This document shows positions 9,776 through 17,370 of a DNA stretch of 64,000 bases, piece by piece; position 1 is the stretch's first letter, and every line of letters begins with the position of its first letter. The stretch lies in assembly GCF_013423785.1 (NCBI RefSeq), contig NZ_CP058952.1:310001-374000 (forward strand), given 5' to 3'. Below the pieces are notes generated by a model. That model was not told where the DNA came from. It saw nothing but the letters and a program-made list of their open reading frames with translations, and did no database searches. Made by a program: the position numbers and the translations under genes. The stretch comes from Chitinibacter fontanus. GTDB taxonomy: Bacteria > Pseudomonadota > Gammaproteobacteria > Burkholderiales > Chitinibacteraceae.

Positions 9776-10519
9776 ATGAGTAGTTTTGGTAAAAGCTTAA
9801 TTGTTATTGCGGTTTCACTTTTAAGCTCTTTTTTAATTGGTCAATCCATATATGAAAAAGAACAGCTAAACCAAGCTCGCACAATAGCGAATATGGTTGA
9901 GCATATTGGGCAGTGGGCATCGCAGTATCGAGGAATTTGGATCAAGGAGGCGAAAGGTGATGCTGTAGACTTAGGGTCACATTTAGACACATTAACAGTA
10001 GCGCTCGCCAACGATGACAACTCAGTAACCAGCGCTGAGAACATGGCAACTACACTCAACTTTCACCTTAAAAACCCCGCCCTTGTTCAGCGTGAAATTT
10101 CTGACTTAATGAGCGCCAACAAACTAAATTCTTCATACCGAATTACCTCCGATAAATACATGAACACCAAAAACAGCCCTACTGTTTTTGAAACTGACGC
10201 AATTAAATATATGCGTGCGAATAACCAAACCGAATACAGCGTAATCAAGAACGGTGAGACCATGTATGCGCGTGGTTTGATAGCAACTGCGGCATGCATG
10301 CGTTGTCATGAATCCGCCGAAAAAGCCCCGTATGCGGTACGCAGCCTTTACCCCAATCAGGGCTATGGGTATGAATTAGGAAAGGTAGCGGGCGTAATCT
10401 CCGTTCGGATTCCGTCCAGCTACAGTCTCTCCTCCATATTTAACGTACTCAATGTCAGCTGCGCTTTAGCCTTAGCGGCATTAGCTTTAATTACGTTTGC
10501 GTTCACAAGAAAGAAATAA
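9776..10519 (+). CDS. Membrane-anchored Tll0287-like c-type haem protein (DUF3365)
   Basis: A 247-residue protein with an N-terminal membrane anchor (about 7-24), a periplasmic domain and a C-terminal membrane helix (about 218-243) ending in RKK. It has one covalent haem motif, CMRCH, at residues 174-178. The spacing and surroundings (GLIATAACMRCH, then SLYPNQGYGYELGKVAGVISVRIP) match the DUF3365/Tll0287-like haem-binding sensor domain that usually precedes a kinase or cyclase. Here no output domain follows, so it must signal through a partner or act in electron transfer. GAGGT gives a good ribosome site. Monocistronic: about 120 bases upstream and a terminator right after the stop. Confidence 0.8.
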   Translation: MSSFGKSLIVIAVSLLSSFLIGQSIYEKEQLNQARTIANMVEHIGQWASQYRGIWIKEAKGDAVDLGSHLDTLTVALANDDNSVTSAENMATTLNFHLKNPALVQREISDLMSANKLNSSYRITSDKYMNTKNSPTVFETDAIKYMRANNQTEYSVIKNGETMYARGLIATAACMRCHESAEKAPYAVRSLYPNQGYGYELGKVAGVISVRIPSSYSLSSIFNVLNVSCALALAALALITFAFTRKK

Positions 10520-10543
10520 AAAGCGGGGCTTGCCCCGCTTTTT
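10518..10543. terminator. Bidirectional Rho-independent terminator
   Basis: AAAAGCGGGGC–TT–GCCCCGCTTTT overlaps the last base of the haem-protein stop and separates it from the convergent DUF1857 gene. Confidence 0.9.
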
Positions 10544-10566
10544 AAACATCCAAATGTGCAAAGCCA

Positions 10567-11037
10567 CTACCCAAGCTTTCCTTCTTGCGCCAGCTGGCGA
10601 ATCAGTTTGATGGTGTCAATATCGGCTTCTTGCCAGGCAGATTTTAGATAGCTCAGATATTTATCCAATTCGGGATCAGCACCCACGGGGTGCGGGGTTT
10701 CATAGCTGAAACGGACAAATAGCGCCGCCTCTTGTGGCTCTTCGATTTTCATCCAGAGCTGCCCGCCCAAATGCATTTCGCTAGGCTGAGTATCGTAATG
10801 CACCGAGGTTTCGTGCTCGTAATAGATGTGATCAATCACTTCAAGTTTACCCATCACAATACGGCGATGAATACCTTGTTCGTGCCGATGCAACACCGCA
10901 GCCTCATCAATATGCTCGACAAACTCCATTGGCGACTCTGCGCGATATACCAAGCCCTGCCAAACTTGGTTGCGAGTCAGAATGGTCGCGCTAGGATGCT
11001 GTAAATCGTTAATCTGAACGATATGCTCAAATTTCAT
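10567..11037 (-). CDS. SRPBCC family protein (DUF1857/AtaL-like)
   Basis: A 156-residue protein starting MKFEHIVQINDL, with LTRNQVWQGLVYRAESPMEF and FVRFSYETPHPV as in the DUF1857/AtaL-like group of the START-like superfamily. The fold has a hydrophobic ligand pocket; the ligand is not known. GAGAA precedes the ATG by 9 bases. It is a single-gene unit convergent with the haem protein. Confidence 0.8.
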   Translation of the reverse strand: MKFEHIVQINDLQHPSATILTRNQVWQGLVYRAESPMEFVEHIDEAAVLHRHEQGIHRRIVMGKLEVIDHIYYEHETSVHYDTQPSEMHLGGQLWMKIEEPQEAALFVRFSYETPHPVGADPELDKYLSYLKSAWQEADIDTIKLIRQLAQEGKLG

Positions 11038-11126
11038 AAATCAATTCTCGCGACGCAAAGCTCTAGATTATAGCCAAATGCTCTTGTTATGCGACAAGCT
11101 CGTCATACAGCCTGCCGCAGCAGCCT

Positions 11127-11897
11127 TTACAATGATTTGAAATCAATTTCACCGACATGGTTAAACACATAATCGGGCTTATAAGGAAAATCATTGAGCA
11201 TATCGGTCGTGGTCACACCAGAAAGCACCAGCGCAGTTTTCATCCCAGCCTCCATCCCCCCAACGATATCGGTATCCATCCTGTCACCAACCATAACGCA
11301 TTCTTCCGGATGCACACCCAGTTTCCTGCTAGCCAACATCATCATCAGCGCGTTTGGTTTACCGACGATATACGGCTTCTTACCAGTGGCGGCTGAAATC
11401 GCAGCCAGTATCGTGCCAGCAGCCGGCTCGTTACCCCCTTCCACTGGATCGATCATATCGGGGTTCGTACCGATAAATTTGGCACCATGATCAATAAAGC
11501 GCACGGCTTTTTTCAATTGCTCAAAGCTGAACGTCGATGATTTGGCGACGACAACATAATCAGGATTTGATTCGGAAATCGAAAAGCCCACGTTATACAG
11601 CTCGTTGATTAAACCACCACCGCCGATCACATAGACTTTGGCCCGCTCTTTTTGTTGGCGCAAAAACATCGCGGTAGCCATCGCACTGGTGATGAAATTA
11701 TCTTCTGTCAAACCATGAATACCCAGAGATTCGAGCTTGAGTTTCAAATCCAGTGGCGTTTGCTCTGCATTATTGGTTAAAAATAAAAACGGCGTTTTAT
11801 CAGCCAATAGCTTTTGCACAAATTCATTTGCGCCAGCAATTAACTGCTTACCACGGTAAATTACACCATCCATATCGGAAATTACGCTGGTTACCAT
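11127..11897 (-). CDS. nagD: HAD-IIA family phosphatase, NagD-like
   Basis: A 256-residue HAD hydrolase. Motif I is DMDGVIYRG with nucleophile Asp, motif II is LTNN, the cap holds YVIGGGGLINELYNVGF, and motif III/IV is VGKPNALMMM followed by VMVGDRMDTDIVGG. This is the NagD order; E. coli NagD is a ribonucleoside monophosphate (UMP/GMP) phosphatase. The start is the ATG at 11897, preceded by GGAG; a TTG one codon upstream is less likely. No N-acetylglucosamine genes lie beside it, so its physiological substrate cannot be inferred from context. Confidence 0.9.
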   Translation of the reverse strand: MVTSVISDMDGVIYRGKQLIAGANEFVQKLLADKTPFLFLTNNAEQTPLDLKLKLESLGIHGLTEDNFITSAMATAMFLRQQKERAKVYVIGGGGLINELYNVGFSISESNPDYVVVAKSSTFSFEQLKKAVRFIDHGAKFIGTNPDMIDPVEGGNEPAAGTILAAISAATGKKPYIVGKPNALMMMLASRKLGVHPEECVMVGDRMDTDIVGGMEAGMKTALVLSGVTTTDMLNDFPYKPDYVFNHVGEIDFKSL

Positions 11898-11962
11898 CAA
11901 ATACTCCTACTGGGTATCATTCTGAAATTTAATAAAATACTAAGAAATCAGCACATACATGA

Positions 11963-12271
11963 TTATTTTGCGGGATATTTCTTCGCGTTTAGCTGCATTT
12001 TATGCAAAATAGCCTCTTCCATATCTACACCCAACTCATCGGCCAGCCGCAGCATATACAGCATCACATCAGCCATTTCTTGTGCAATAGGGGAATGCTC
12101 ATCAACATCCAAATGGGCAGCCTGTTCAGGAGTGAGCCATTGGTAATGTTCAACCAGCTCCGCCATTTCTACTGACATGGCCATCACCAGATTTTTGGGA
12201 TTATGATATTTACGCCAATCACGCTCGTCGGCAAATTGACGGACTTTGATCGAGAGTTCGGCTAGATTCAT
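11963..12271 (-). CDS. MazG-like nucleotide pyrophosphohydrolase
   Basis: A 102-residue all-alpha NTP pyrophosphatase of the RS21-C6/iMazG type. The Mg-binding helices are visible as VEMAELVEHYQW and EMADVMLYMLRLADELG. Such enzymes hydrolyse (d)NTPs, often dCTP or modified nucleotides, to the monophosphate as a house-cleaning step. It lies 65 bases upstream of nagD on the same strand, so a pyrophosphatase and a nucleotide phosphatase may be co-expressed. There is no clear ribosome site in front of the ATG. Confidence 0.85.
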   Translation of the reverse strand: MNLAELSIKVRQFADERDWRKYHNPKNLVMAMSVEMAELVEHYQWLTPEQAAHLDVDEHSPIAQEMADVMLYMLRLADELGVDMEEAILHKMQLNAKKYPAK

Positions 12272-12336
12272 GGGTTTTTTAAGACTTTGTGGGCAGTAAT
12301 CCGTAGAATACGCCCTCTATACAAAGGATAACCAGC

Positions 12337-12606
12337 ATGACGATGAAAAAGTACGAATTAGAAAAGCGCAAAGCAGAAAAACTACACAATGATTTATACG
12401 GTGCCAGCACCCCTGACCGCTTCGCGGCTGGTGCGGTACTTGATAAAAAAGAGCAACGCAAACTCGATCAAGCCAAAGGCCTTGTTCCATTTGCCTGCAA
12501 ACTCAATCAAGACCTCATTAAAGAACTACACGCTCTCTGCGCCGAGCGTAATGTAGGTATTAATGATTTGATGGACGAACTAGTACGTAAAGGCTTAGTT
12601 GGCTAA
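12337..12606 (+). CDS. Conserved hypothetical protein, ribbon-helix-helix-like C-terminus
   Basis: An 89-residue basic, charged protein. The first half (KKYELEKRKAEKLHNDLYG) is a probable helix. The second half (VPFACKLNQDLIKELHALCAERN, then INDLMDELVRKGL) has the strand-helix-helix pattern of ribbon-helix-helix DNA-binding proteins, but I do not recognise a named family. AGGAT lies 7 bases upstream of the start. Its stop overlaps the acyltransferase start by one base (TAATG), so the two are coupled. Confidence 0.7.
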   Translation: MTMKKYELEKRKAEKLHNDLYGASTPDRFAAGAVLDKKEQRKLDQAKGLVPFACKLNQDLIKELHALCAERNVGINDLMDELVRKGLVG

Positions 12607-13181
12607 TGCAGCGCACGATTTTCGATTCGCCGATTTTGCGGCATATCTTGCCTGGATTGGGCCGGCTGATGCTTCGGATTTTTGGCTGGAAAATTGAAGG
12701 CGAGTTTCCTGATCTACCAAAATACATACTGATCGGCGCACCACATACCAGCAACTGGGATTTTCCAGTCGGGATTGCCATTTGCTTTGCACGCCAGCAA
12801 AAAGTCTACTGGATGGGCAAACATACCCTATTTTGGGGCCCTTTAGGGCCGATTGCCCGCTGGCTGGGTGGCATCCCTGTTGATCGACGCAAATCAAATT
12901 CGCTGGTCGAGCAAATGGTGCACGTCTATGGCGAACATGAACGACTGGTAGTTGCGATCCCCCCCGAAGGAACTCGCAAAAAAGTCGAGAAGTGGAAAAC
13001 CGGTTTTTACTACATCGCACTGGGTAGCCAGCTGCCGATCGTATTAGGTTTTATCGATTTTGGTCGTAAAGTGGGCGGCTGCGGTGAAGTGTTTTACCCT
13101 ACTGGCGATATCGAAGCCGATATGGCAAAAATACGCGCCTTTTACGCCCCGATCAAAGGCAAAAACCCAGAAAACCAGTAA
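12606..13181 (+). CDS. 1-acylglycerol-3-phosphate acyltransferase-like protein
   Basis: A 191-residue PlsC-type acyltransferase. The catalytic HX4D motif is PHTSNWDF and the acceptor-binding motif is PPEGTRKK; GGIPVDRR between them is also typical. It belongs to a short group of such proteins without obvious membrane anchors beyond the first hydrophobic helix. The acceptor is unknown. It starts inside the stop of the upstream small gene and ends before a bidirectional terminator. Confidence 0.85.
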   Translation: MQRTIFDSPILRHILPGLGRLMLRIFGWKIEGEFPDLPKYILIGAPHTSNWDFPVGIAICFARQQKVYWMGKHTLFWGPLGPIARWLGGIPVDRRKSNSLVEQMVHVYGEHERLVVAIPPEGTRKKVEKWKTGFYYIALGSQLPIVLGFIDFGRKVGGCGEVFYPTGDIEADMAKIRAFYAPIKGKNPENQ

Positions 13182-13202
13182 ATCAAATTGCACACATAAA
13201 AC

Positions 13203-13228
13203 AAAAAACCCAGCTTTTGCTGGGTTTT
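13203..13228. terminator. Bidirectional Rho-independent terminator
   Basis: AAAACCCAGC–TTTT–GCTGGGTTTT lies between the convergent acyltransferase and cold-shock genes and has U-tracts on both strands. Confidence 0.9.
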
Positions 13229-13255
13229 CTACTTACTTAAACAAGCAACTCTGAA

Positions 13256-13459
13256 TTACAGAGGTTGGATGTTAGAAGCTTGTTTGCCTTTAGGGCCAGT
13301 AGTTACTTCGAAAGAAACTTTTTGACCTTCAGCCAAGGTTTTGAAACCTTTAGACACGATTTGAGAGAAGTGAGCAAACAGATCTTCGCCGCCTTCGTCT
13401 GGAGTAATAAAGCCGAAGCCTTTAGAGTCGTTGAACCACTTAACGGTACCTTGTGCCAT
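13256..13459 (-). CDS. cspA: Cold-shock protein, CspA family
   Basis: A 67-residue single cold-shock domain. RNP1 is KGFGFI and RNP2 is DLFAHFS; the start is [14 protein letters not shown]. It binds single-stranded RNA and DNA and melts RNA structure. The start at 13459 has AGGAT 9 bases upstream. Upstream codons stay open but have no cold-shock homology and lie in a long untranslated leader. The 224-base gap to yceH (13460-13683) holds that leader and presumably the promoter; such leaders often respond to temperature, which I cannot show here. Confidence 0.95.
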   Translation of the reverse strand: MAQGTVKWFNDSKGFGFITPDEGGEDLFAHFSQIVSKGFKTLAEGQKVSFEVTTGPKGKQASNIQPL

Positions 13460-13683
13460 TTTTCGTATCCTAAAATGCGGAATAAATAAAAGATGCACGA
13501 AAATCAAGGGAAAGCACTGCGGTACGGCAAGGCCACTACGACACACACATCCACTGCTTGAAGATCCTGCGGTTGATATATTCGCCGAGCGCGGCAGCGC
13601 TGGCAAGCGTTTTTTGCATCAAAACCACAAAAATTGAGCAAAATCGCATAATTGCGACGCGTTTTTCCGCTAAGCGTGAATTT

Positions 13684-14319
13684 TCACTCGCCCAAGCGAG
13701 TTTTAAACGCAGCAAACTCGGTTTGCAGCGCCGCCAAGGCCGTTTCAAGCTGCTCGACTCTTGCAAGCAAGGCAGTGTGATTGGATGGCGCAGCGCTCAC
13801 CACAGAGGCACTCAAATCGACTTCACCGGCAAGCAGATGAGCCCAACGCGATTCACGAGCCCCTGGCTGACGTGGTAGTAATGTGACTAATGCAGATTCG
13901 GCTCGCTCAGCCAATTCTGCCAAGAAAGCCTCAATTGCCGAAATATCGGCGAACCGATGCAAACGCTCGCAATTATTGCGTAACTCACCAGCCGTTTGTG
14001 GGCCGCGCAACATCAGCACCGCTAACACCGCCACTGATTGACTTGGAATTTGTAATACTTTGCCAAATTGGTGACTATAGCGCGCAACGCGGCCACTTAG
14101 ATGATCAACTACCCAGCCAGTGGCTTTAAGCTCATCAAGTGCTTCGAGCACTTCAGACTCAGTTAACTCCATTACCGGTTCGCGGCTACTTTTTTGATTG
14201 CAACCGGCCAACAGGCTATTCAAAGTTAAGGGATAGGTATCGGGCACGGTGCGTTCTTTCTCGATCAACACCCCTAAGACACGCACTTGCACTGCGGACA
14301 ATACTGAAAACTGCGTCAT
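13684..14319 (-). CDS. YceH family protein (DUF480)
   Basis: A 211-residue protein with two winged-helix units: [22 protein letters not shown] (residues about 4-25) followed by [21 protein letters not shown], and [19 protein letters not shown] later. These are signature stretches of the YceH/UPF0502 family, whose function is not established. The C-terminal 35 residues ([26 protein letters not shown]) form a short coiled coil. GGAG precedes the start. Confidence 0.88.
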   Translation of the reverse strand: MTQFSVLSAVQVRVLGVLIEKERTVPDTYPLTLNSLLAGCNQKSSREPVMELTESEVLEALDELKATGWVVDHLSGRVARYSHQFGKVLQIPSQSVAVLAVLMLRGPQTAGELRNNCERLHRFADISAIEAFLAELAERAESALVTLLPRQPGARESRWAHLLAGEVDLSASVVSAAPSNHTALLARVEQLETALAALQTEFAAFKTRLGE

Positions 14320-14409
14320 ACCAAATACTCCAAAAAAGACACTTGAGCGCCGCTAGCAGCTATAAACAAACTCAATACCAGCTATCTTACCGCTTTATTG
14401 GACTCAACG

Positions 14410-14925
14410 ATGAAATCTACAACCGCAAATAAGCGACGCCAAACCTGCGCCCTAGCGCTAAGTCTGTTTTTAATCAACATCACCACAATCGGCTGCGTCT
14501 CGGCGGCAGAATTCCTCCCCAAACCGGGTCTATGGTCGATCACTAGCGAAATACCGGCGGAACAGAAAGCTGCGCTGGCCAAGATGAAATCCAAAATTAC
14601 TGTTCAATCGCGGCAAAATGGTCTGAGTTTTGACGCGGATGCGGGCACAGTTACGCTGGAGCAGTGCCTAGATGCCGCTAAGCTCAAGCAATGGCACCGA
14701 CTTGGTTTAGAAGAAAATCTGTATTGTGAGGCGCCCGCTATGCAGCAAAAAGGGCTCCACATCAGCATTGATGTGCGTTGCAGCCAACCGAAACCCGCCA
14801 CCTTGCACAGCGAGATTGAGTTTAGCGCCAATCGGGAGCAATATCGTTTTGACCATTTAATTCACGCAGACGGCACGGCGATGCACCTCAAAGGACAAGC
14901 CCGGCGCCTTGGAGATTGCCCATGA
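14410..14925 (+). CDS. Exported DUF3617-like protein
   Basis: A 171-residue protein with a signal peptide (basic KSTTANKRRQ, hydrophobic LALSLFLINITTIG, cleavage near VSAAEF). The mature part starts PKPGLWSITSEIP, the opening usual in DUF3617 periplasmic proteins. It has cysteines at EQCLD, LYCEAP, VRCSQ and the last-but-one residue. Function unknown. Its stop overlaps the start of the HPt/HD-GYP gene (ATGA), so the two are translationally coupled; a role in the same signalling pathway is possible but unproven. Confidence 0.7.
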   Translation: MKSTTANKRRQTCALALSLFLINITTIGCVSAAEFLPKPGLWSITSEIPAEQKAALAKMKSKITVQSRQNGLSFDADAGTVTLEQCLDAAKLKQWHRLGLEENLYCEAPAMQQKGLHISIDVRCSQPKPATLHSEIEFSANREQYRFDHLIHADGTAMHLKGQARRLGDCP

Positions 14926-16043
14926 GCAGCCCGATCGAAATTGCCAGTGTTGACCTGATTAATCCGCAAGTGGAAGACTGGAATTCATTTCAAGACTTTC
15001 GCGATGCCTTGGCCGATCACGCACCGGAAATTGAAACGCTAGTCGCCAAACTAAAACAGGCGCCAGAAGATCGCGTCATTATCACCAATTTATTTCGCGA
15101 GTTTCACAATATCAAAGGCGATGCAGGCTTGTGTCGGCTGCCATTTGTGATTCCGATTATTCATAGCGCCGAAACCTTGCTCTCCAGAATGCGCGATGGG
15201 GAGATTATCTGCAGCGATGGCTTGGCAGAAATTTTTTTACTGACGCTGGATCGGATTGAACAAGCCATTGATTTGCTGGCTGAGCGGCAACCTCTAGCAC
15301 CGCTGGGCCTGCTGTCTCTGGCCAATGGGCTGGACAGCCTATCGCGCCAAGCCGTCGCCGAACTGGATGCGGCGACCATTCGGCTGATTGAAGCGGTAAC
15401 CGGATTTAAGCCCGGTAGCGCACTGAATAAAGATTTTTCACCCAGCACTCAGCAGCGCAGCAGTAATGAATTGCATCAGGATCTGGTGTTTTTCCGCGAG
15501 CTGGCGCTGCAGCTGGAAGCGCGCTCACCGCTGTTTCAAGGGCGCACCGAGCGTAATCTGAGCTATGCGCTGGCAACCAACAAAATCGCCGGTAATCGCG
15601 TCGACCCTGAGCAGCTGGAGGCAGCGGTTTATTTACATGATATCGGCATGATGTTCTTGCCTGAATCACAATGGCTCAAACCAGAAAAGCTCTCCGATGA
15701 AGCTAAAGTGGCGCTGCAACGTCACCCTTTATGGGCGGCCGAAATCGCCAATCGCTTTGTGGGCTGGCAGCAAGCAACGCAGATGATCTTGCAACACCAC
15801 GAGACCGTGATCGGTAGCGGCTATCCCAATGGCTTGGGTGAAAAAGACATTTGCGATGGTGCAAAGATTTTGGCGATTGTCGACGCTTTTGAAGCCATCT
15901 TGCTCAAGCACAGCCACCGTGGACAGCAAAAATCGACCTTGCGCGCAATCGCCGAAATTAACGCTGGGGATCGGCAATTCTCGGCGCCTTGGGTCAAGGC
16001 ATTTAATCAGGTGATCCGCAATCAGATTGAGACGAATGCCTAA
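14922..16043 (+). CDS. HPt–HD-GYP signalling protein with altered HD-GYP motifs
   Basis: A 373-residue protein. Residues about 25-125 look like a histidine phosphotransfer domain with FHNIKGDAG (phospho-acceptor His62). Residues about 185-370 are an HD-GYP-type domain: LHDIG at 238-242, HHE at 292-294, GYP at 300-302 and VDAFEA at 320-325. HD-GYP domains normally hydrolyse cyclic di-GMP. Here HDIGK is HDIGM, and the first His of the domain (usually H-x-x-R-V) appears to be lost at GRTERNLSYA. Activity is therefore doubtful; it may be a phosphorelay-controlled sensor of the nucleotide. GGAG upstream supports the start at 14922. Confidence 0.8.
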   Translation: MSSPIEIASVDLINPQVEDWNSFQDFRDALADHAPEIETLVAKLKQAPEDRVIITNLFREFHNIKGDAGLCRLPFVIPIIHSAETLLSRMRDGEIICSDGLAEIFLLTLDRIEQAIDLLAERQPLAPLGLLSLANGLDSLSRQAVAELDAATIRLIEAVTGFKPGSALNKDFSPSTQQRSSNELHQDLVFFRELALQLEARSPLFQGRTERNLSYALATNKIAGNRVDPEQLEAAVYLHDIGMMFLPESQWLKPEKLSDEAKVALQRHPLWAAEIANRFVGWQQATQMILQHHETVIGSGYPNGLGEKDICDGAKILAIVDAFEAILLKHSHRGQQKSTLRAIAEINAGDRQFSAPWVKAFNQVIRNQIETNA

Positions 16044-16047
16044 ATAC

Positions 16048-16098
16048 TGGGTATAACTCTGTAGATTATTATCTACCTAGCCTACAGAGCTATACCCA
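16048..16098. terminator. 17-bp inverted repeat between convergent genes
   Basis: TGGGTATAACTCTGTAG at 16048-16064 and CTACAGAGCTATACCCA at 16082-16098 pair at 16 of 17 positions. There is no T-run on either strand, so it may be a Rho-independent-like barrier or a 3'-end protecting hairpin rather than a classical terminator. Confidence 0.6.
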
Positions 16099-16108
16099 AC
16101 AAACCAAA

Positions 16109-16852
16109 TCAGATTTTCTCGTGCGGCATTAAATAACGCCACTGCCCTTCTGGCAAATTACCCAGTGGCAAGCGCGCAATGCGGTGGCGTTTATAGGCTT
16201 TGACCGTCAGCTTGGCTACATCACACAAATCGGGCACGACGCCCTCGGCATTGGCGCGTATCACCATTCGTAACTGTTGCTCGCTTTGGCGACTGGTTTT
16301 CCAACCCTTGATCGGCTGCTCGTCAAACATTTTGACGGCATTCATCGCGTCAATTTGCTCGCTGCTGGCCACTTGGTTTAACCAGACTAAATATTCCTGC
16401 TCAAAATCATTCACCTGCGCCAGCTTTTGAGCCAAACGCTGATCTTGGGTCAAAATCACCAAGCCGCTGGCATCGGCATCTAAGCCCAGCGGTGTCACCA
16501 AACGTGAGCGATGTTTTTTAAGCCAGACAATGCCGGAGCGATCGTCTGCAGCACGCTGCTCCGGGACAAAAAATGACGTAAATTCTGCACCTGGCCATGC
16601 CGCAATGCCCACTGGCTTATGCCACAGCACAGTGATTTTATCGTTGGGCGTTAGTGCGCTACTAAGTAAATCGACCTCAACAATCTTGATTTCCTGATGC
16701 GGTAAGACCCGGCTTCCTAGTACATCGACGATTTGGCCATCGACCATCACCCGCCCCTCGGCGATCAGCACATCGGCTTGGGTACGTGAGCAAAGGCCCA
16801 ATTCCGCCATACGTTTGGATAGGCGGACTGCTGCTGGATTATCAGTGCTCAT
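16109..16852 (-). CDS. RluF-like rRNA pseudouridine synthase family protein (S4 domain)
   Basis: A 247-residue protein. Residues about 10-60 are an S4 RNA-binding domain (VRLSKRMAELGLCSRTQADVLI). The catalytic domain of the RsuA/RluB/RluE/RluF group follows: LWHKPVGI, then TPLGLDADASGLVILTQD, where Asp125 should be the catalytic aspartate. The usual GRLD is GLD-like here, with the arginine missing; related pseudomonad proteins also depart from the motif. The likely reaction is isomerisation of a uridine in 23S rRNA; the site is not readable. It lies 48 bases downstream of arfB on the same strand. Confidence 0.8.
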   Translation of the reverse strand: MSTDNPAAVRLSKRMAELGLCSRTQADVLIAEGRVMVDGQIVDVLGSRVLPHQEIKIVEVDLLSSALTPNDKITVLWHKPVGIAAWPGAEFTSFFVPEQRAADDRSGIVWLKKHRSRLVTPLGLDADASGLVILTQDQRLAQKLAQVNDFEQEYLVWLNQVASSEQIDAMNAVKMFDEQPIKGWKTSRQSEQQLRMVIRANAEGVVPDLCDVAKLTVKAYKRHRIARLPLGNLPEGQWRYLMPHEKI

Positions 16853-16900
16853 GGTGCGAATCTCATTGCTAAAACGCTATTGTACGCGCCTTGAGCCCAT

Positions 16901-17302
16901 TCAATCGATGCGAACTTTCCCGCGCAATGATTTTATTGAGCCACGCTGGTTCTTTTTATCCATTCGGGTTTGTTGCGAACCCCAGCTGGGCTTGGTGGCT
17001 CGTCGCGCTTTGGGGCGATAGGCCACCTGATCAATCAAGGCCTGCAGGCGCTGCAGCGCTTCATAGCGATTGGCTTCCAGACTGCGTGAGGCTTGCGCCT
17101 TGATAATGATGACGCCCTCTTTGCTAATCCGCTGGTCTGGCCACTGGAGCACACGCTGCTTTAGATCATCAGTCAAACTGCTGGCCCGAATATCAAACCG
17201 CAGATGCACTGCATTGGAGACCTTATTGACATTCTGCCCGCCCGCGCCCTGCGCCCGAATCGCGGTGATGACAACCTCGTCTTGATTGATGAGTTGGCTC
17301 AT
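16901..17302 (-). CDS. arfB: Alternative ribosome-rescue factor ArfB (YaeJ)
   Basis: A 133-residue protein with the release-factor GGQ motif at residues 21-23 (AQGAGGQNVNKVSNAVHLRFD) and a basic C-terminal tail (KARRATKPSWGSQQTR to KSLRGKVRID) that in the family enters the empty mRNA channel. It hydrolyses peptidyl-tRNA on ribosomes stalled without a stop codon. Length and tail agree with E. coli YaeJ. AGAGGAT precedes the start, which lies after the pyk terminator. Confidence 0.93.
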   Translation of the reverse strand: MSQLINQDEVVITAIRAQGAGGQNVNKVSNAVHLRFDIRASSLTDDLKQRVLQWPDQRISKEGVIIIKAQASRSLEANRYEALQRLQALIDQVAYRPKARRATKPSWGSQQTRMDKKNQRGSIKSLRGKVRID

Positions 17303-17322
17303 CCAATTATCCTCTACATACG

Positions 17323-17349
17323 AAAACAGCCGACTTTAGTCGGCTGTTT
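17323..17349 (-). terminator. Rho-independent terminator after pyk
   Basis: On the minus strand AAACAGCCGAC–TAAA–GTCGGCTG runs into TTTT, 22 bases past the pyk stop and before arfB. Confidence 0.88.
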
Positions 17350-17370
17350 GATTCTTGCGGCTTGGAATGC

